A DNA stretch of 44,322 nt from Betaproteobacteria bacterium RIFCSPLOWO2_02_FULL_63_19 (GCA_001770415.1 MEQX01000083.1:1-44322), one strand, 5' to 3'. Shown: positions 1 to 8,634, counted from the first letter of the stretch. Program-made: numbers and translations. The notes: generated from the letters alone by a model not told the origin.

Positions 1-557
1 AGCGCTTCGCGCTCACCCGCGGCGCAGACCAATGTCACCTTGGCGCCGAGTGAAATCAACGCCGGCGCGGTGTCGGTCGAGGACACCGCCAGGCAGCGCT
101 TGCTCCCGGTGGCCACCCAGCAAGTCGTGCCGTCCTTCTTCATGCAGAAATCGATGGCGCGGCGCCAGTCCTCGTTCTGGTTGTAATACGTGCAGCGCGT
201 GTCCAGGCACAGATTGCCGCCAAGGGTGCCCATGTTGCGCAGGTGCGGCGTAGCGACCTGCGCAGCCGCCTGCCACAGCGCTCGATAACGCTCGCGCACC
301 TGCTGTGTTGCCACGACTTCGGTCAACGTAAGCCCCGCACCGAGTTTCAGGCCGTTACCGTTGACAACGCCCTTCAGTCCCTCCACCTGGCGCAGCGACA
401 CCAGCGTTGCGGGCGCCTGCTGGCGGCGCTTCATGTTCGGCAACAGATCGGTGCCGCCTGCGATGAGCATCGCCTGCGGACCCTCTGCGTCGAGAATCTG
501 CGCGGCCTCCGCGACGCTGCGCGGCGCCTGATATTTGAACCACGGCAGGCGCATCAT
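1..557 (-). CDS. FAD subunit of 4-hydroxybenzoyl-CoA reductase-type enzyme, partial
   Basis: FAD-binding medium subunit of a xanthine oxidase-family enzyme; the C-terminal part lies beyond the left window edge. The start is ATG at 557, whose ATGA overlaps the stop of the upstream Mo subunit gene (a second ATG follows directly). Visible are the FAD-binding AGGTDLLP motif (residues 33-40) and TLGGNLC (111-117). After these comes an insertion with Cys122, Cys138, Cys146 and Cys155. Such an insertion with spacing 16/8/9 is the [4Fe-4S] loop known from HcrB of 4-hydroxybenzoyl-CoA reductase and absent from ordinary xanthine dehydrogenases. I infer a low-potential, ferredoxin-linked enzyme acting on an aryl-CoA thioester; the exact substrate is not readable. 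It is the third gene of a [2Fe-2S]-Mo-FAD operon. Confidence in family is high, in substrate low. Confidence 0.9.
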   Translation of the reverse strand, partial: MMRLPWFKYQAPRSVAEAAQILDAEGPQAMLIAGGTDLLPNMKRRQQAPATLVSLRQVEGLKGVVNGNGLKLGAGLTLTEVVATQQVRERYRALWQAAAQVATPHLRNMGTLGGNLCLDTRCTYYNQNEDWRRAIDFCMKKDGTTCWVATGSKRCLAVSSTDTAPALISLGAKVTLVCAAGEREA

Positions 558-3013
558 GACGCAGCCACCTCCGCCCGATTCTTCGCGGGCTTCCTGTCCG
601 GGTCCTTGGTCTCGTTGCCGTCCCCCCCTTCGCCCGGCGGCAGCACGAAGACCGGGTCGGGATAGGGCACATCGGGGAAACGCTCCGGCCCCACGCGCGG
701 GTTCTTTCCGTCGCGCTTTAGCTCAAGCGCCCGCAGCACTTTGTCCGGGGTCACCGGAAGTTCGTCGATGCGCACGCCGACCGCGTCATACACGGCGTTG
801 GCGAGCGCCGGCATCACCGGCAGCAGTGGCCCCTGACCTGCCTCTTTCGCACCGAACGGACAGTTCGGATCCGGATCCTCGATCAGCATCACCTCCACCT
901 CGGGCATGTCCATCGAGGTGAGACTCTTGTACTCGAGCAGCGACGGAATCCGGTGTACCAGCGCACTGGAGAGCTTGGGCGGCAGACGACGGAACGCCTG
1001 TTCTTCCATCAGGGCCTCGCCGAGCCCCATGTACACGCTGCCGATCACCTGCCCGCGCGCATGCACCGCGTTGACGGCCTGGCCGATGTCGTGCGCTACC
1101 CATATCTTCGGCACATGGATCAAACCGGTGTACTCGTCGACTTCGGCTTCGACCACACACGCCGAGAAGGTGTAGGCCGGTGACGGACCGGCCCCGGCGC
1201 CCTTGTATCGCCCGGCCGGCCTGGGCGGTGCGTAGGATCCGGTCGCGCCGAGGGTGCCGAATTTCGCCTCGGCCAGCACCACGGCTTCGACAAAACTCAT
1301 GCTCTTGCCCGGATCCTCCGCGTTGAACACCCGTCCCTGGGACAGCATGACCCTTTCGGGCACGGTTGCGAGCTGCTCGGCTGCTGCTGCGGCGATCAGT
1401 TCGCGCAGCCTTCCGGCCGCCTGCACGGCAGCGTTGCCCATCATCAACGTGACGCGACTGGAGTAAGAACCCAGATCCACGGGCGTCAGTCCGGTATCGC
1501 CGGTGACGCAGCGGATGTCGTTGGTGTCGATTCCCAACACCTCGGCGACCATCGTGGCCAGCACGTCATCCGAACCCTGACCGACCTCGGTCGCCCCGCA
1601 CATCACCGTTACCTGCCCGCTGCGGTCCAGCAGTAGCTGCACGCCCGAGTGGGGCATCTTGTTCCAGTAGATGGCCACGCCGGCGCCGCACATGTATGCG
1701 CTGCACGCAAGTCCGACGCCACGACCCTGAGGCAGCTTGCGGTGTTTTTGTTTCCAACCGGAGCGATCGACGACCTGCCGGATGCATTCGGCGAGTCCGT
1801 TGGTGCCGATCCTGAGCCAGTTCGCGGTGAGCGAACCGGACTTGGTAACCATGCTCAGCCGAAACTCAGCAGGGTCGAGCCCGAGCTTTTCAGCGATCTT
1901 GTCCATCTGCACTTCCTGCCCGAAGCGCGGTTGCGGGGTTCCGTGTCCGCGTTTCGGACCGCAGGCGGGTTTGTTCGTGAACACACGAGCCGCCTCGAAC
2001 TTGAACCGCGGCAGCTCGTAGGTGAGCGGCGTCAGCACGCCGGTATAGAACGTGCTCGCAGGGCCGTGCGAGCCGTAGGCCCCGCCGTCCAGCAGCGTCT
2101 GCAAATGTATCGCGGTGAGTCTTCCGTCCTTGCTCACGCCGGTGCGGAACTTCATCAGCACCGGATGCCGTCCGCGGTGAACGTAAAACACCTCCTGCCG
2201 CGTCAGGCAGATTTTCACCGGCCGGCCCAGCATCAGCGTCGCCTTGCAGACGACGAACTCATGCCCCGCCGGATCACATTTGCCGCCGAAACCGCCGCCG
2301 TTCGGGCAGGCGACGACCCGGATCATCGGCACCGGTATCTGCAACACCCGCGAGAGTTGACGGTGCAGGTAGTGCGGATTCTGGGTGCTCGAGGAAAGCA
2401 GCAGCTTGCCGTCACCTTCGACAGTCGCGAGCGAAGCCTGCTGCTCCATGGGCAGGTGTGTGTTGCCCTCGAAAAAGAACAGGTCCTCGAAGACCTGATC
2501 GGATTTCGCCAACGCCTCCTCCACGTCGCCGAACTCGTGGGCCTGGTTGCGATGGATGTTGCCCTGTTCGCCGTAATCGTGAATGCGCGTTTCGGCATGC
2601 GCGAGCCCTTCTTCGGGCGAAGAGATGGTCGGAAGCGGCCGGTACTTCACTTCGATCAGCGCCAGCGCCTCCTCCGCAGACTTTTCGTCCCGCGCGATCA
2701 CCGCAGCCACGGGGTCGCCGACATAACGCACGCGCTCCGAGGCAAGCGGATACTCGTCCTGGCACACCGGCATGATGCCGAACGGGATCGGGAAATCGCT
2801 CCCGGTCAGCACCAGGTGCACGCCGGGATGATTCTTTGCACGCGAGACGTCGATCGACTCGATCACCGCGTGCGGATGCGTCGAGCGCAACAGCTTGCAG
2901 TAAAGCATGCGAGGCAGCGACAGGTCATCGGCGAAACGCGTCTGCCCGGTCACCTTGCCGCGGCCGTCGACGCGCCGGCGCGCCTTGCCGACCACATTCA
3001 GTTTCGTATTCAT
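554..3013 (-). CDS. Molybdopterin-binding subunit, HCR / xanthine dehydrogenase family
   Basis: Large catalytic subunit (819 aa) that should bind the molybdopterin cofactor and the aryl-CoA substrate. The start is ATG at 3013, inside the ATGA overlap with the [2Fe-2S] gene; the reading frame is open further upstream but without family homology. Family motifs are visible: GKARRRVDGRGKVTGQTRFA near the N-terminus, GGGFGGK around residue 248, KRGHGTPQPRF in the middle, and EVGQGSD before the last third. The catalytic position near the C-terminus reads GAKEAGQGP, so residue 727 is Gln (codon 835-833, CAG) where the family has Glu. The partner subunit carries the HCR-type [4Fe-4S] loop, so I place it with HcrA rather than with purine hydroxylases. 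A proline-rich tail of about 45 residues follows the catalytic domain. Confidence 0.9.
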   Translation of the reverse strand: MNTKLNVVGKARRRVDGRGKVTGQTRFADDLSLPRMLYCKLLRSTHPHAVIESIDVSRAKNHPGVHLVLTGSDFPIPFGIMPVCQDEYPLASERVRYVGDPVAAVIARDEKSAEEALALIEVKYRPLPTISSPEEGLAHAETRIHDYGEQGNIHRNQAHEFGDVEEALAKSDQVFEDLFFFEGNTHLPMEQQASLATVEGDGKLLLSSSTQNPHYLHRQLSRVLQIPVPMIRVVACPNGGGFGGKCDPAGHEFVVCKATLMLGRPVKICLTRQEVFYVHRGRHPVLMKFRTGVSKDGRLTAIHLQTLLDGGAYGSHGPASTFYTGVLTPLTYELPRFKFEAARVFTNKPACGPKRGHGTPQPRFGQEVQMDKIAEKLGLDPAEFRLSMVTKSGSLTANWLRIGTNGLAECIRQVVDRSGWKQKHRKLPQGRGVGLACSAYMCGAGVAIYWNKMPHSGVQLLLDRSGQVTVMCGATEVGQGSDDVLATMVAEVLGIDTNDIRCVTGDTGLTPVDLGSYSSRVTLMMGNAAVQAAGRLRELIAAAAAEQLATVPERVMLSQGRVFNAEDPGKSMSFVEAVVLAEAKFGTLGATGSYAPPRPAGRYKGAGAGPSPAYTFSACVVEAEVDEYTGLIHVPKIWVAHDIGQAVNAVHARGQVIGSVYMGLGEALMEEQAFRRLPPKLSSALVHRIPSLLEYKSLTSMDMPEVEVMLIEDPDPNCPFGAKEAGQGPLLPVMPALANAVYDAVGVRIDELPVTPDKVLRALELKRDGKNPRVGPERFPDVPYPDPVFVLPPGEGGDGNETKDPDRKPAKNRAEVAAS

Positions 3014-3561
3014 GCCGCACCACCTCGCGCGCCGGACGCGGAAATCTTGTGTTCCATCTCGCGTATTTCCCGGGCCGCCGACTGGACCGACTCGACGATC
3101 TGCTGGTAACCGGTGCAGCGGCACAGGTTACCCGACAAAGCCTCCTTGATGCGCTCGGGGCTCGGGTCAGGGTCGCTATCGAGCAGCGCCTTGGCGGTCA
3201 TCAGCACCCCGGGCGTGCAATAGCCGCATTGCGACCCGCCCAGATCGGCGAACGCCGCCTGCAGCGGATGCAGTTCGGTGCCGTTCGCCAGCCCTTCTAT
3301 GGTCTCTATCGAGCGTCCTTCGCATTCCAGCGCAAGCGTAAGGCACGAGAGCAGCGGCCGGCCGTCCACCAGCACCGCACAGGCTCCGCACTCTCCGAGT
3401 TCGCAGCCGTGTTTGGTGCCGGTCAAGTTCAGATCCTCGCGCAGCACTTCGAGCAAAGTCTTGTACGGCGCAAAGGAAACCTCGATCTCTTCGCCGTTGA
3501 CGCGCAGGGTCATGTGTACCCTGCGTTGCGCGACGGTGCCCTGATCGGTGACTGTGTTCAT
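3010..3561 (-). CDS. [2Fe-2S] subunit of HCR / xanthine dehydrogenase-type enzyme
   Basis: Small electron-transfer subunit (183 aa) carrying two [2Fe-2S] clusters. The plant-ferredoxin-type cluster has Cys53, Cys58, Cys61 and Cys73 (motif CELGECGAC). The second, four-helix-bundle cluster has Cys112 and Cys115 (QCGYCTPG) and Cys147 and Cys149 (NLCRCTGY). All eight ligands are present and the length is normal. The ATG at 3561 is chosen because a strong GGAGGA ribosome-binding site lies at 3567-3572; the frame is open nine codons further, without such a site. It is first in an operon with the Mo and FAD subunit genes, each joined by a 4-nt ATGA overlap, which suggests translational coupling and equal stoichiometry. 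A palindrome and an extended -10 lie just upstream. Confidence 0.93.
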   Translation of the reverse strand: MNTVTDQGTVAQRRVHMTLRVNGEEIEVSFAPYKTLLEVLREDLNLTGTKHGCELGECGACAVLVDGRPLLSCLTLALECEGRSIETIEGLANGTELHPLQAAFADLGGSQCGYCTPGVLMTAKALLDSDPDPSPERIKEALSGNLCRCTGYQQIVESVQSAAREIREMEHKISASGARGGAA

Positions 3562-3587
3562 GATCGTCCTCCATACGACGTCCGCCA

Positions 3588-3610
3588 AATTGTTTGTATT
3601 CCAAACAATT
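3588..3610. promoter_or_regulatory. Palindromic operator candidate upstream of the left HCR-type operon
   Basis: Perfect 9-bp inverted repeat AATTGTTTG-N5-CAAACAATT, 26 bp upstream of the [2Fe-2S] gene start. Its core GTTTG-N5-CAAAC is the same as in the two palindromes that precede xdhC-marR and the second HCR-type operon, but the outer four bases of each arm differ (AATT instead of TATA). It sits downstream of the putative -10, where bound protein could block elongation or clearance. Binding by a MarR-family protein is inferred. Confidence 0.7.
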
Positions 3611-3623
3611 TTCCGGAATCCTT

Positions 3624-3632
3624 ACTATAGCA
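3624..3632 (-). promoter_or_regulatory. Extended -10 promoter candidate for the left HCR-type operon
   Basis: On the minus strand this reads TGC-TATAGT, an extended -10 element (TGn before the hexamer). No acceptable -35 box lies 16-18 bp upstream, which fits an extended -10 promoter. A start site around 3617 would place the GTTTG-N5-CAAAC palindrome just inside the transcript. The same hexamer TATAGT is the -10 at the two promoters near 29.2 and 30.8 kb. Confidence 0.45.
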
Positions 3633-3654
3633 GCAAGTGACTCGACGAGGGAGC

Positions 3655-5661
3655 TCAGCGCGACGCTGTACCGAGTTCCCGCTCCTGCGGCTTGGCCGGC
3701 CACACGCCTCGCCTGATCACGCGCGCACCCTCGAAAACCAGCCAGCTCTGCCGCCCGTAATGCGGAAGCGGCCGCAGCAGTGCGGCCAGCGATGGCGCAT
3801 CGCGCACCGAAACCATGACGTTGGTGCGGCCATTGCGCCCGCGCTGAGTCCAGACCTGTGCAGTGCCACTCGTCGAGGCCAGTGACGATGGACGCGCCGG
3901 CTCGCCGGCGCTGGCAAGCCATTCGTCGATGTCCGCATGCAGCCCGACGACGAGAGTCACCGGATTCGCGGGCGTCGCCGCCGGCGCGGATTTGCCCCCG
4001 CTCGCACGTTCGAAGATTTTTTCGGCGATCCCCACCGCCGCAACCTGCATGCCGGGCGCGGCGGACAGCGAAAACATCATCGGAGAACCGGTGAGCATCG
4101 CCTCGCGCAGAACCGGCGGCGCTTCGTCAGGTCCCAAGCTGCGAAACAGCCGGAATTCGGGATCCAGCAGCACCGAAAGCGGTTTGTCCGCCATGTCGAA
4201 GCCAGCCGTTGCGCGTTCCCCTCGCAGCGACACGCGTCGCGTGACCCACGCGCCCGTAGTCCGGATCGCAAGCGGCACCGACAGTGCGTACGCGGGAGCG
4301 CTCTGCGCAAGTGTGACGTTGACGCGCCAGCCTTTGGCGGTCTGGACGGCCGCCGCGTTCGCGATGCGCAGTGCCGGCGCACCGGATCGGGATATCCATT
4401 GTTTGAAAAAAACGGCGAGATCCTCGCCGCACGCCTCTTCGAATGCTCTTCTGAGAGTGCTCCACGACGCGACGCGAAAACGCTGTTCGCGCCAGAACCG
4501 CCGCACGCCCTCGTCGAATGCCGCCGCACCTATCGCGTCGCGCAGCATGAAAAATACCATCGCCGCCTTGTTGTAGCCGATCACCTGCGCGGCACCATGC
4601 GTGCGCGACGTAAACCGCGCCAAGGCCGAATCATCGCCCGAGGGCATCGATGCGTAATCGCGCAGCCAGGCCAGCCGTGCGTCGGTTGCGGCCTGATCGC
4701 TCTCGCTCTCGCGGTACGCGTAGTCAGCCATGAACGTAGTGAGCCCTTCGGCCCAGTTGCCATGCTGGTAATCGGGATAGACGCCGTTGCCCCACCAGTT
4801 ATGCAGCACCTCGTGACCGAGCGAGGTCCTGCGTATGAATGGCAGGCGCAGCACGTCGATCCCCAGATAGGTGAGCGTCGGCATGCCGAACCCGGTCGGC
4901 GTGGGGCTTGAAACAACGCTGAATTCCGAGAACGGATACGCGCCAATCCGGCGTTCATAGCGATCAAGGTAAGCGGCGATCGAGTCGAGGTAGCCGCGCG
5001 CCAGGTCCGCGATTTGCGGGTGAAAGTAGGTCCGCAGGCGCACCTGCGTTCCGACTGCGGTCCGGAGCTGCCGCTCCTCGACGCGATACGGGCCCGCCAG
5101 CAGCGCGATACCTTCGGCAGGCTGCACGAATTCGAAACGGGCACGGTAGCGCCCGAGCGTCTCGCGCTCTTCCAGCAAACGCCCCGGCACCAGGCCGCGC
5201 TGCCCGGCCGGCAGTTCGAGCTCGAGGCTGTAACGCTCGAGCGATCCCTCCACGGCGGGATACCAGCCCGATCCCGACGGAAGATAGGTGCCATCGGGAC
5301 CACTCGCCGGCGCGCCATAGGTGAGCGTATCCCTGTGCTCGAGCGTCCGGTCCAGTGCTGCGAGTTCGCCGCTCCAGCGCACCTCGATGCGATGTGCGCG
5401 CTGCAGTCTAAGGCGCTGCATGCCACCGTTGTTCTTCCATGGAAGCCCGTAAGGACGGCCGTCGACCGCCAGCGATTCCACCCGAAAGCGCGCTGACAGG
5501 ACCAGTGTTACCTGCAGGTCGTCATCAACCGTGATTGCGTCGCGCCCCTCGAGCAACCGGGTACCCGGTTCGATGCGCACCGAGATATCGTGCGTCGGCA
5601 TCGCGAGCGCCCCCAACGGGGTAGCGAGCGCCAGCACCAGTGCGGTTTTCCTCAGGCTCAC
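3655..5661 (-). CDS. Exported M1-family metallopeptidase
   Basis: Zinc metallopeptidase of the M1 (gluzincin) family, 668 aa. The zinc site HEVLH is at residues 283-287 and the third ligand Glu is at 305 (WAEGL), the expected spacing for the M1 HExxH-x18-E signature. The usual GxMEN substrate motif is replaced by GFGMPTLTY, so it is probably not a standard PepN. The start is taken as GTG at 5661, because it forms a GTGA overlap with the stop of the ChaN-like gene and is followed directly by a signal peptide (KTALVLALATPLGALA); a longer ATG-started frame would overlap that gene further. The protein is probably periplasmic. Translation appears coupled to the upstream ChaN-PDZ gene. The physiological substrate is unknown. 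Confidence 0.85.
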   Translation of the reverse strand: MSLRKTALVLALATPLGALAMPTHDISVRIEPGTRLLEGRDAITVDDDLQVTLVLSARFRVESLAVDGRPYGLPWKNNGGMQRLRLQRAHRIEVRWSGELAALDRTLEHRDTLTYGAPASGPDGTYLPSGSGWYPAVEGSLERYSLELELPAGQRGLVPGRLLEERETLGRYRARFEFVQPAEGIALLAGPYRVEERQLRTAVGTQVRLRTYFHPQIADLARGYLDSIAAYLDRYERRIGAYPFSEFSVVSSPTPTGFGMPTLTYLGIDVLRLPFIRRTSLGHEVLHNWWGNGVYPDYQHGNWAEGLTTFMADYAYRESESDQAATDARLAWLRDYASMPSGDDSALARFTSRTHGAAQVIGYNKAAMVFFMLRDAIGAAAFDEGVRRFWREQRFRVASWSTLRRAFEEACGEDLAVFFKQWISRSGAPALRIANAAAVQTAKGWRVNVTLAQSAPAYALSVPLAIRTTGAWVTRRVSLRGERATAGFDMADKPLSVLLDPEFRLFRSLGPDEAPPVLREAMLTGSPMMFSLSAAPGMQVAAVGIAEKIFERASGGKSAPAATPANPVTLVVGLHADIDEWLASAGEPARPSSLASTSGTAQVWTQRGRNGRTNVMVSVRDAPSLAALLRPLPHYGRQSWLVFEGARVIRRGVWPAKPQERELGTASR

Positions 5662-6830
5662 TTCGCTGCAGGATTCTTTTCGCGGGGAAACTTCGCCACC
5701 AGGTCGATCGTTCCTCCGTTGCGTTTGACGCGGAGCGGAAGCCACGTCCCCGGCGCAACGCTCTCGACGGCGGAGCGCACGTCGCCGGTTCCCTTCACCG
5801 GCCCGCCGGCGGCCTCCACGATCACATCGCCCACCCGAAGCCCCGCCGATCTGGCAAGACTGCCAGGACGCACCGAAACAACACGCACGCCATCGGCGGC
5901 GGTCTGGATCATGAGGCCCAGCAGCCGCCTTGGCGGCAGCGGCAACGCGGCGGCAACGCCGAACACCGCGGTGGCAAGATCGGGCGAAAAATCATGACAC
6001 TCCGCGTTTGCATCCCACGGAAGAAGCGAAGCGACATTCGTCACCCCCAGGCTTGCAAGTTGATGCGGCACGCCATGGCCGTAGGTGATATGTCCGCTTC
6101 CCATGATCGCGATCACGAGCGCCGCCGGATCGCGCTCGACATGTTCGGCGATCGCCTGCGCGAACGCGCGGTCCCAGACGAGTTGACTCTGAACGAAGCG
6201 GAGAAACTCCGTATCGCTGCGCGTCGGATTTCTTCCCTTGTTCGGATGTTTGCGATAGATGGAGAACAGACTGTCCAGATAGGCTTCGCTCGCGGGCGCC
6301 ACGGCGCTGACGCCTTCACGCTTTTCCGGCGGCACCGCGTCGAACCCGCGTGCCCCCACCGCCCGTGGGAAAGAATGTTCCACGTTCAGCGCGATCATCC
6401 TTATCCGGTTCAGACGCGCGAAGTGAAACAGTGGCATATACAACGGCGCGTCGTAACCCCACACCCGGTCCCAGTCGGCGGCGGCGAGGAATTCCGTTTC
6501 TCCAAGTTCTCCCGCCACCCAGCGGTCCAGCGCCGGCTGAACCCGGCGCGGGAACATCTCAAAACCGAGCACGACTTTGCCGCGCAGGGCCGCGAGCGCT
6601 GCGACGGTCTGCAGCTGCCAGCGATGATCATCAGCGCTGTCGTGGCTCTCGCCAAGCAGCACCACCGATTGTTCCGCCGCGCTCGACAGCACTTCGCGGG
6701 CCGCAATTCGCCCGGACCCCGGTGCGACCCACTCGCCCACGTCGACGCACCCCAAATGCGCGTACGCCGGATTGGTCGCGGCCGCGGCGGCCACGATCAG
6801 ACCGAATAACCCCAAGAACAATGCTCGCAT
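5658..6830 (-). CDS. ChaN-like (DUF399) exported protein with C-terminal PDZ domain
   Basis: 390-aa exported protein. Residues 1-24 form a signal peptide (FLGLFGLIVAAAAATNPAYA). The ChaN/DUF399 domain follows, with the hallmark LLGESHDSADDH near residues 58-69, FEMFPRRVQPALDRW, and GSGHITYGHGVPHQL near the domain end. ChaN of Campylobacter is a haem-binding, iron-regulated lipoprotein; haem binding here is only family knowledge, and no lipobox cysteine is evident. From about residue 305 a PDZ-like domain is seen (VRVVSVRPGSLARSAGLRVG), a module that usually binds peptide C-termini. Its stop overlaps the start of the M1 peptidase gene, so the two are probably co-translated and may act together on periplasmic proteins or peptides. 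Confidence 0.85.
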   Translation of the reverse strand: MRALFLGLFGLIVAAAAATNPAYAHLGCVDVGEWVAPGSGRIAAREVLSSAAEQSVVLLGESHDSADDHRWQLQTVAALAALRGKVVLGFEMFPRRVQPALDRWVAGELGETEFLAAADWDRVWGYDAPLYMPLFHFARLNRIRMIALNVEHSFPRAVGARGFDAVPPEKREGVSAVAPASEAYLDSLFSIYRKHPNKGRNPTRSDTEFLRFVQSQLVWDRAFAQAIAEHVERDPAALVIAIMGSGHITYGHGVPHQLASLGVTNVASLLPWDANAECHDFSPDLATAVFGVAAALPLPPRRLLGLMIQTAADGVRVVSVRPGSLARSAGLRVGDVIVEAAGGPVKGTGDVRSAVESVAPGTWLPLRVKRNGGTIDLVAKFPREKNPAAK

Positions 6831-7070
6831 AAATGAAAGATAGGTTCCGGACGAAGATCGGGAGATCTATGTCCTGCGTTCGGAACCGCTGCGTGGTAGC
6901 GGCGCTCCTCGATCGGGAAAAGCAACGACATCTGGGAAAGCAGGTTACCGCCGTACCGCCGGGCGGGCGAAGTATACCGGAGTCCCGGCGCTCGCCGCCG
7001 CGCACCCGCGTGCGGTAATGCCCCGCACCCGACGTGCCCGCCACGGTCGCGTCGGGTGGCGAGATCTCGT

Positions 7071-8597
7071 CTATGCGGTGGCGCGATCCTTGTGCTTTTG
7101 CTTCTGCGCCGCTGCCTTCGCGTGCAATTGCGCGTAAGCGCTGTGCGCTGCGGCCTCGGCGTCGCCGACGTGGACCGGCAACCCCATGTCGGCAAGCACC
7201 GAACCCAGCGCCGACAGGCACAGCATCACGTTGTCCGGGCGGCAGGAGTAGCCCATGATGCCGATGCGCCAAATCTTGCCGGCCAGCGGCCCGAGCCCCG
7301 CGCCGATTTCCAGACCGAATTCGGTGAGCAATGTCCTACGCACCTCGGCTTCGCGCGATTGCATCGCTTCGGGTATATGCACCGCATTCATCTGCGGCAG
7401 CTGATACTCTTCCTTGACCAGGAATTTGAGGCCCATGGCCTCCAGCCCCGCCTTGAGCGCGATATGGTTGCGCTCGTGACGTGCCCACGCATTCTCCAAC
7501 CCCTCCTCGCGGATGAGCACCAGCGCCTCGTGCAACGCGAACAGTGAATTGGTCGGCGCCGTGTGATGATAGGTACGAGTGGTCGCACCCCAGTAACCGA
7601 GTAGCAGGTTCATGTCCATGAACCAGCTATGGATCTTGTCCTTGCGTGCCTTGACGTAGTCGACGACCCGATCGCTGAACGATACGGGGGAAAGGCCGGG
7701 GGTGCACGACAGGCATTTCTGGCTCGCCGAGTAGATGGCATCGATATTCCACTCGTCGACCTTGACCGGCGATCCGCCGAGCGAGGTCACCGCGTCGACG
7801 ATGACCAGCGTATCGTACTTGTGTGCAATTTCAACCAGGGTCTTGGCGTCCGACTGCACCCCGGTGGAGGTTTCCGCATGAACAAACGCCGCCAACCGGG
7901 CGTCGCGGTTCTTTTTCAACGCGTCGTCGAACTTCTGTGGATCGACCGGAGTGCCCCATTCCGAGTCGACCACCACCGCCGTCCCGCCGGCACGCTCGAC
8001 GTTCTCGATCATGCGGCCCCCGAACACGCCGTTCCTGCACACGATCACCTTGTCACCGGGTTTGACCATGTTGACGAAGCAGTATTCCATGCCAACCGAA
8101 CCCGGGCCGGAAACGGGGAACGTGAGCGAATTGTTGGTTTGATAGGCGTAACGGAGCAGCGACTTCAGTTCCTCCATCATCTCGACGAAAACGGGATCGA
8201 GATAGCCAATCGCCGGCTGGCTCATCGTCGTGAGCACGCGTGGATGGATCTCCGTCGGGCCCGGACCCATCAGCGTGCGCTGCGGCGGATGAAATGATTG
8301 AATACGTTTGGCAGGGGCGTACGAATTCATGGTTTCACTCCCAAGTGTGGTTCTGAACAAGTTCTTGCCGTCGGGACGGGACTTCACGCGGACGGGCCTC
8401 TTGGCACCGGCTTCGTTCAGGACCTCGACAGCCGCGATCCTGCCGCCAGTGACGCGCTCGACTTCCATTGCCCAGCGCGCCGGTACATAGCCTGACTTTA
8501 CCCAGTTGTTGACGACTGCGCGATCGAGACTGAAGCTTCGCGCCACTTCGGCCTGGCTGCCGAAAATCTCTACCAAGCGTTCTGCGCAATTCTTCAT
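7071..8597 (-). CDS. Helix-turn-helix (YdaS/Cro-like) fused to class V aminotransferase
   Basis: One continuous 508-codon frame with two parts. Residues 1-60 resemble a YdaS/Cro-type DNA-binding domain (GSQAEVARSFSLDRAVVNNW, then VPARWAMEVERVTGGR). Residues 90-508 form a complete class V pyridoxal-phosphate enzyme of the serine-glyoxylate / alanine-glyoxylate aminotransferase group (LMGPGPTE at 109-116, VDAVTSLGG around 267-275, and PLP lysine Lys294 in SASQKCL). A second possible start is ATG at 8330 (Met90), preceded by GGGAG at a usable distance; it would give the 419-aa enzyme alone. The first ATG at 8597 lacks a clear ribosome site. So either a true fusion or two products from one frame is possible. 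A palindrome lies directly upstream, as expected for an autoregulating Cro-like protein. Confidence 0.85.
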   Translation of the reverse strand: MKNCAERLVEIFGSQAEVARSFSLDRAVVNNWVKSGYVPARWAMEVERVTGGRIAAVEVLNEAGAKRPVRVKSRPDGKNLFRTTLGSETMNSYAPAKRIQSFHPPQRTLMGPGPTEIHPRVLTTMSQPAIGYLDPVFVEMMEELKSLLRYAYQTNNSLTFPVSGPGSVGMEYCFVNMVKPGDKVIVCRNGVFGGRMIENVERAGGTAVVVDSEWGTPVDPQKFDDALKKNRDARLAAFVHAETSTGVQSDAKTLVEIAHKYDTLVIVDAVTSLGGSPVKVDEWNIDAIYSASQKCLSCTPGLSPVSFSDRVVDYVKARKDKIHSWFMDMNLLLGYWGATTRTYHHTAPTNSLFALHEALVLIREEGLENAWARHERNHIALKAGLEAMGLKFLVKEEYQLPQMNAVHIPEAMQSREAEVRRTLLTEFGLEIGAGLGPLAGKIWRIGIMGYSCRPDNVMLCLSALGSVLADMGLPVHVGDAEAAAHSAYAQLHAKAAAQKQKHKDRATA

Positions 8598-8615
8598 GGG
8601 TGGGCGAGCTTAACA

Positions 8616-8634
8616 TGTCAATACTATTTTGACA
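8616..8634. promoter_or_regulatory. Inverted repeat upstream of the HTH-aminotransferase gene
   Basis: TGTCAA-N7-TTGACA, 19 bp upstream of the ATG at 8597. On the minus strand the proximal arm reads TTGACA, so it could double as a -35 box, but no good -10 follows at 17 bp. It is a candidate operator for the N-terminal HTH domain encoded just downstream; autoregulation is inferred only from position. Confidence 0.4.

Noticed and set aside
1649-3109. Long plus-strand open frame across the left Mo-subunit gene
   Set aside because: Arises from codon bias of the real minus-strand gene; no family motifs.
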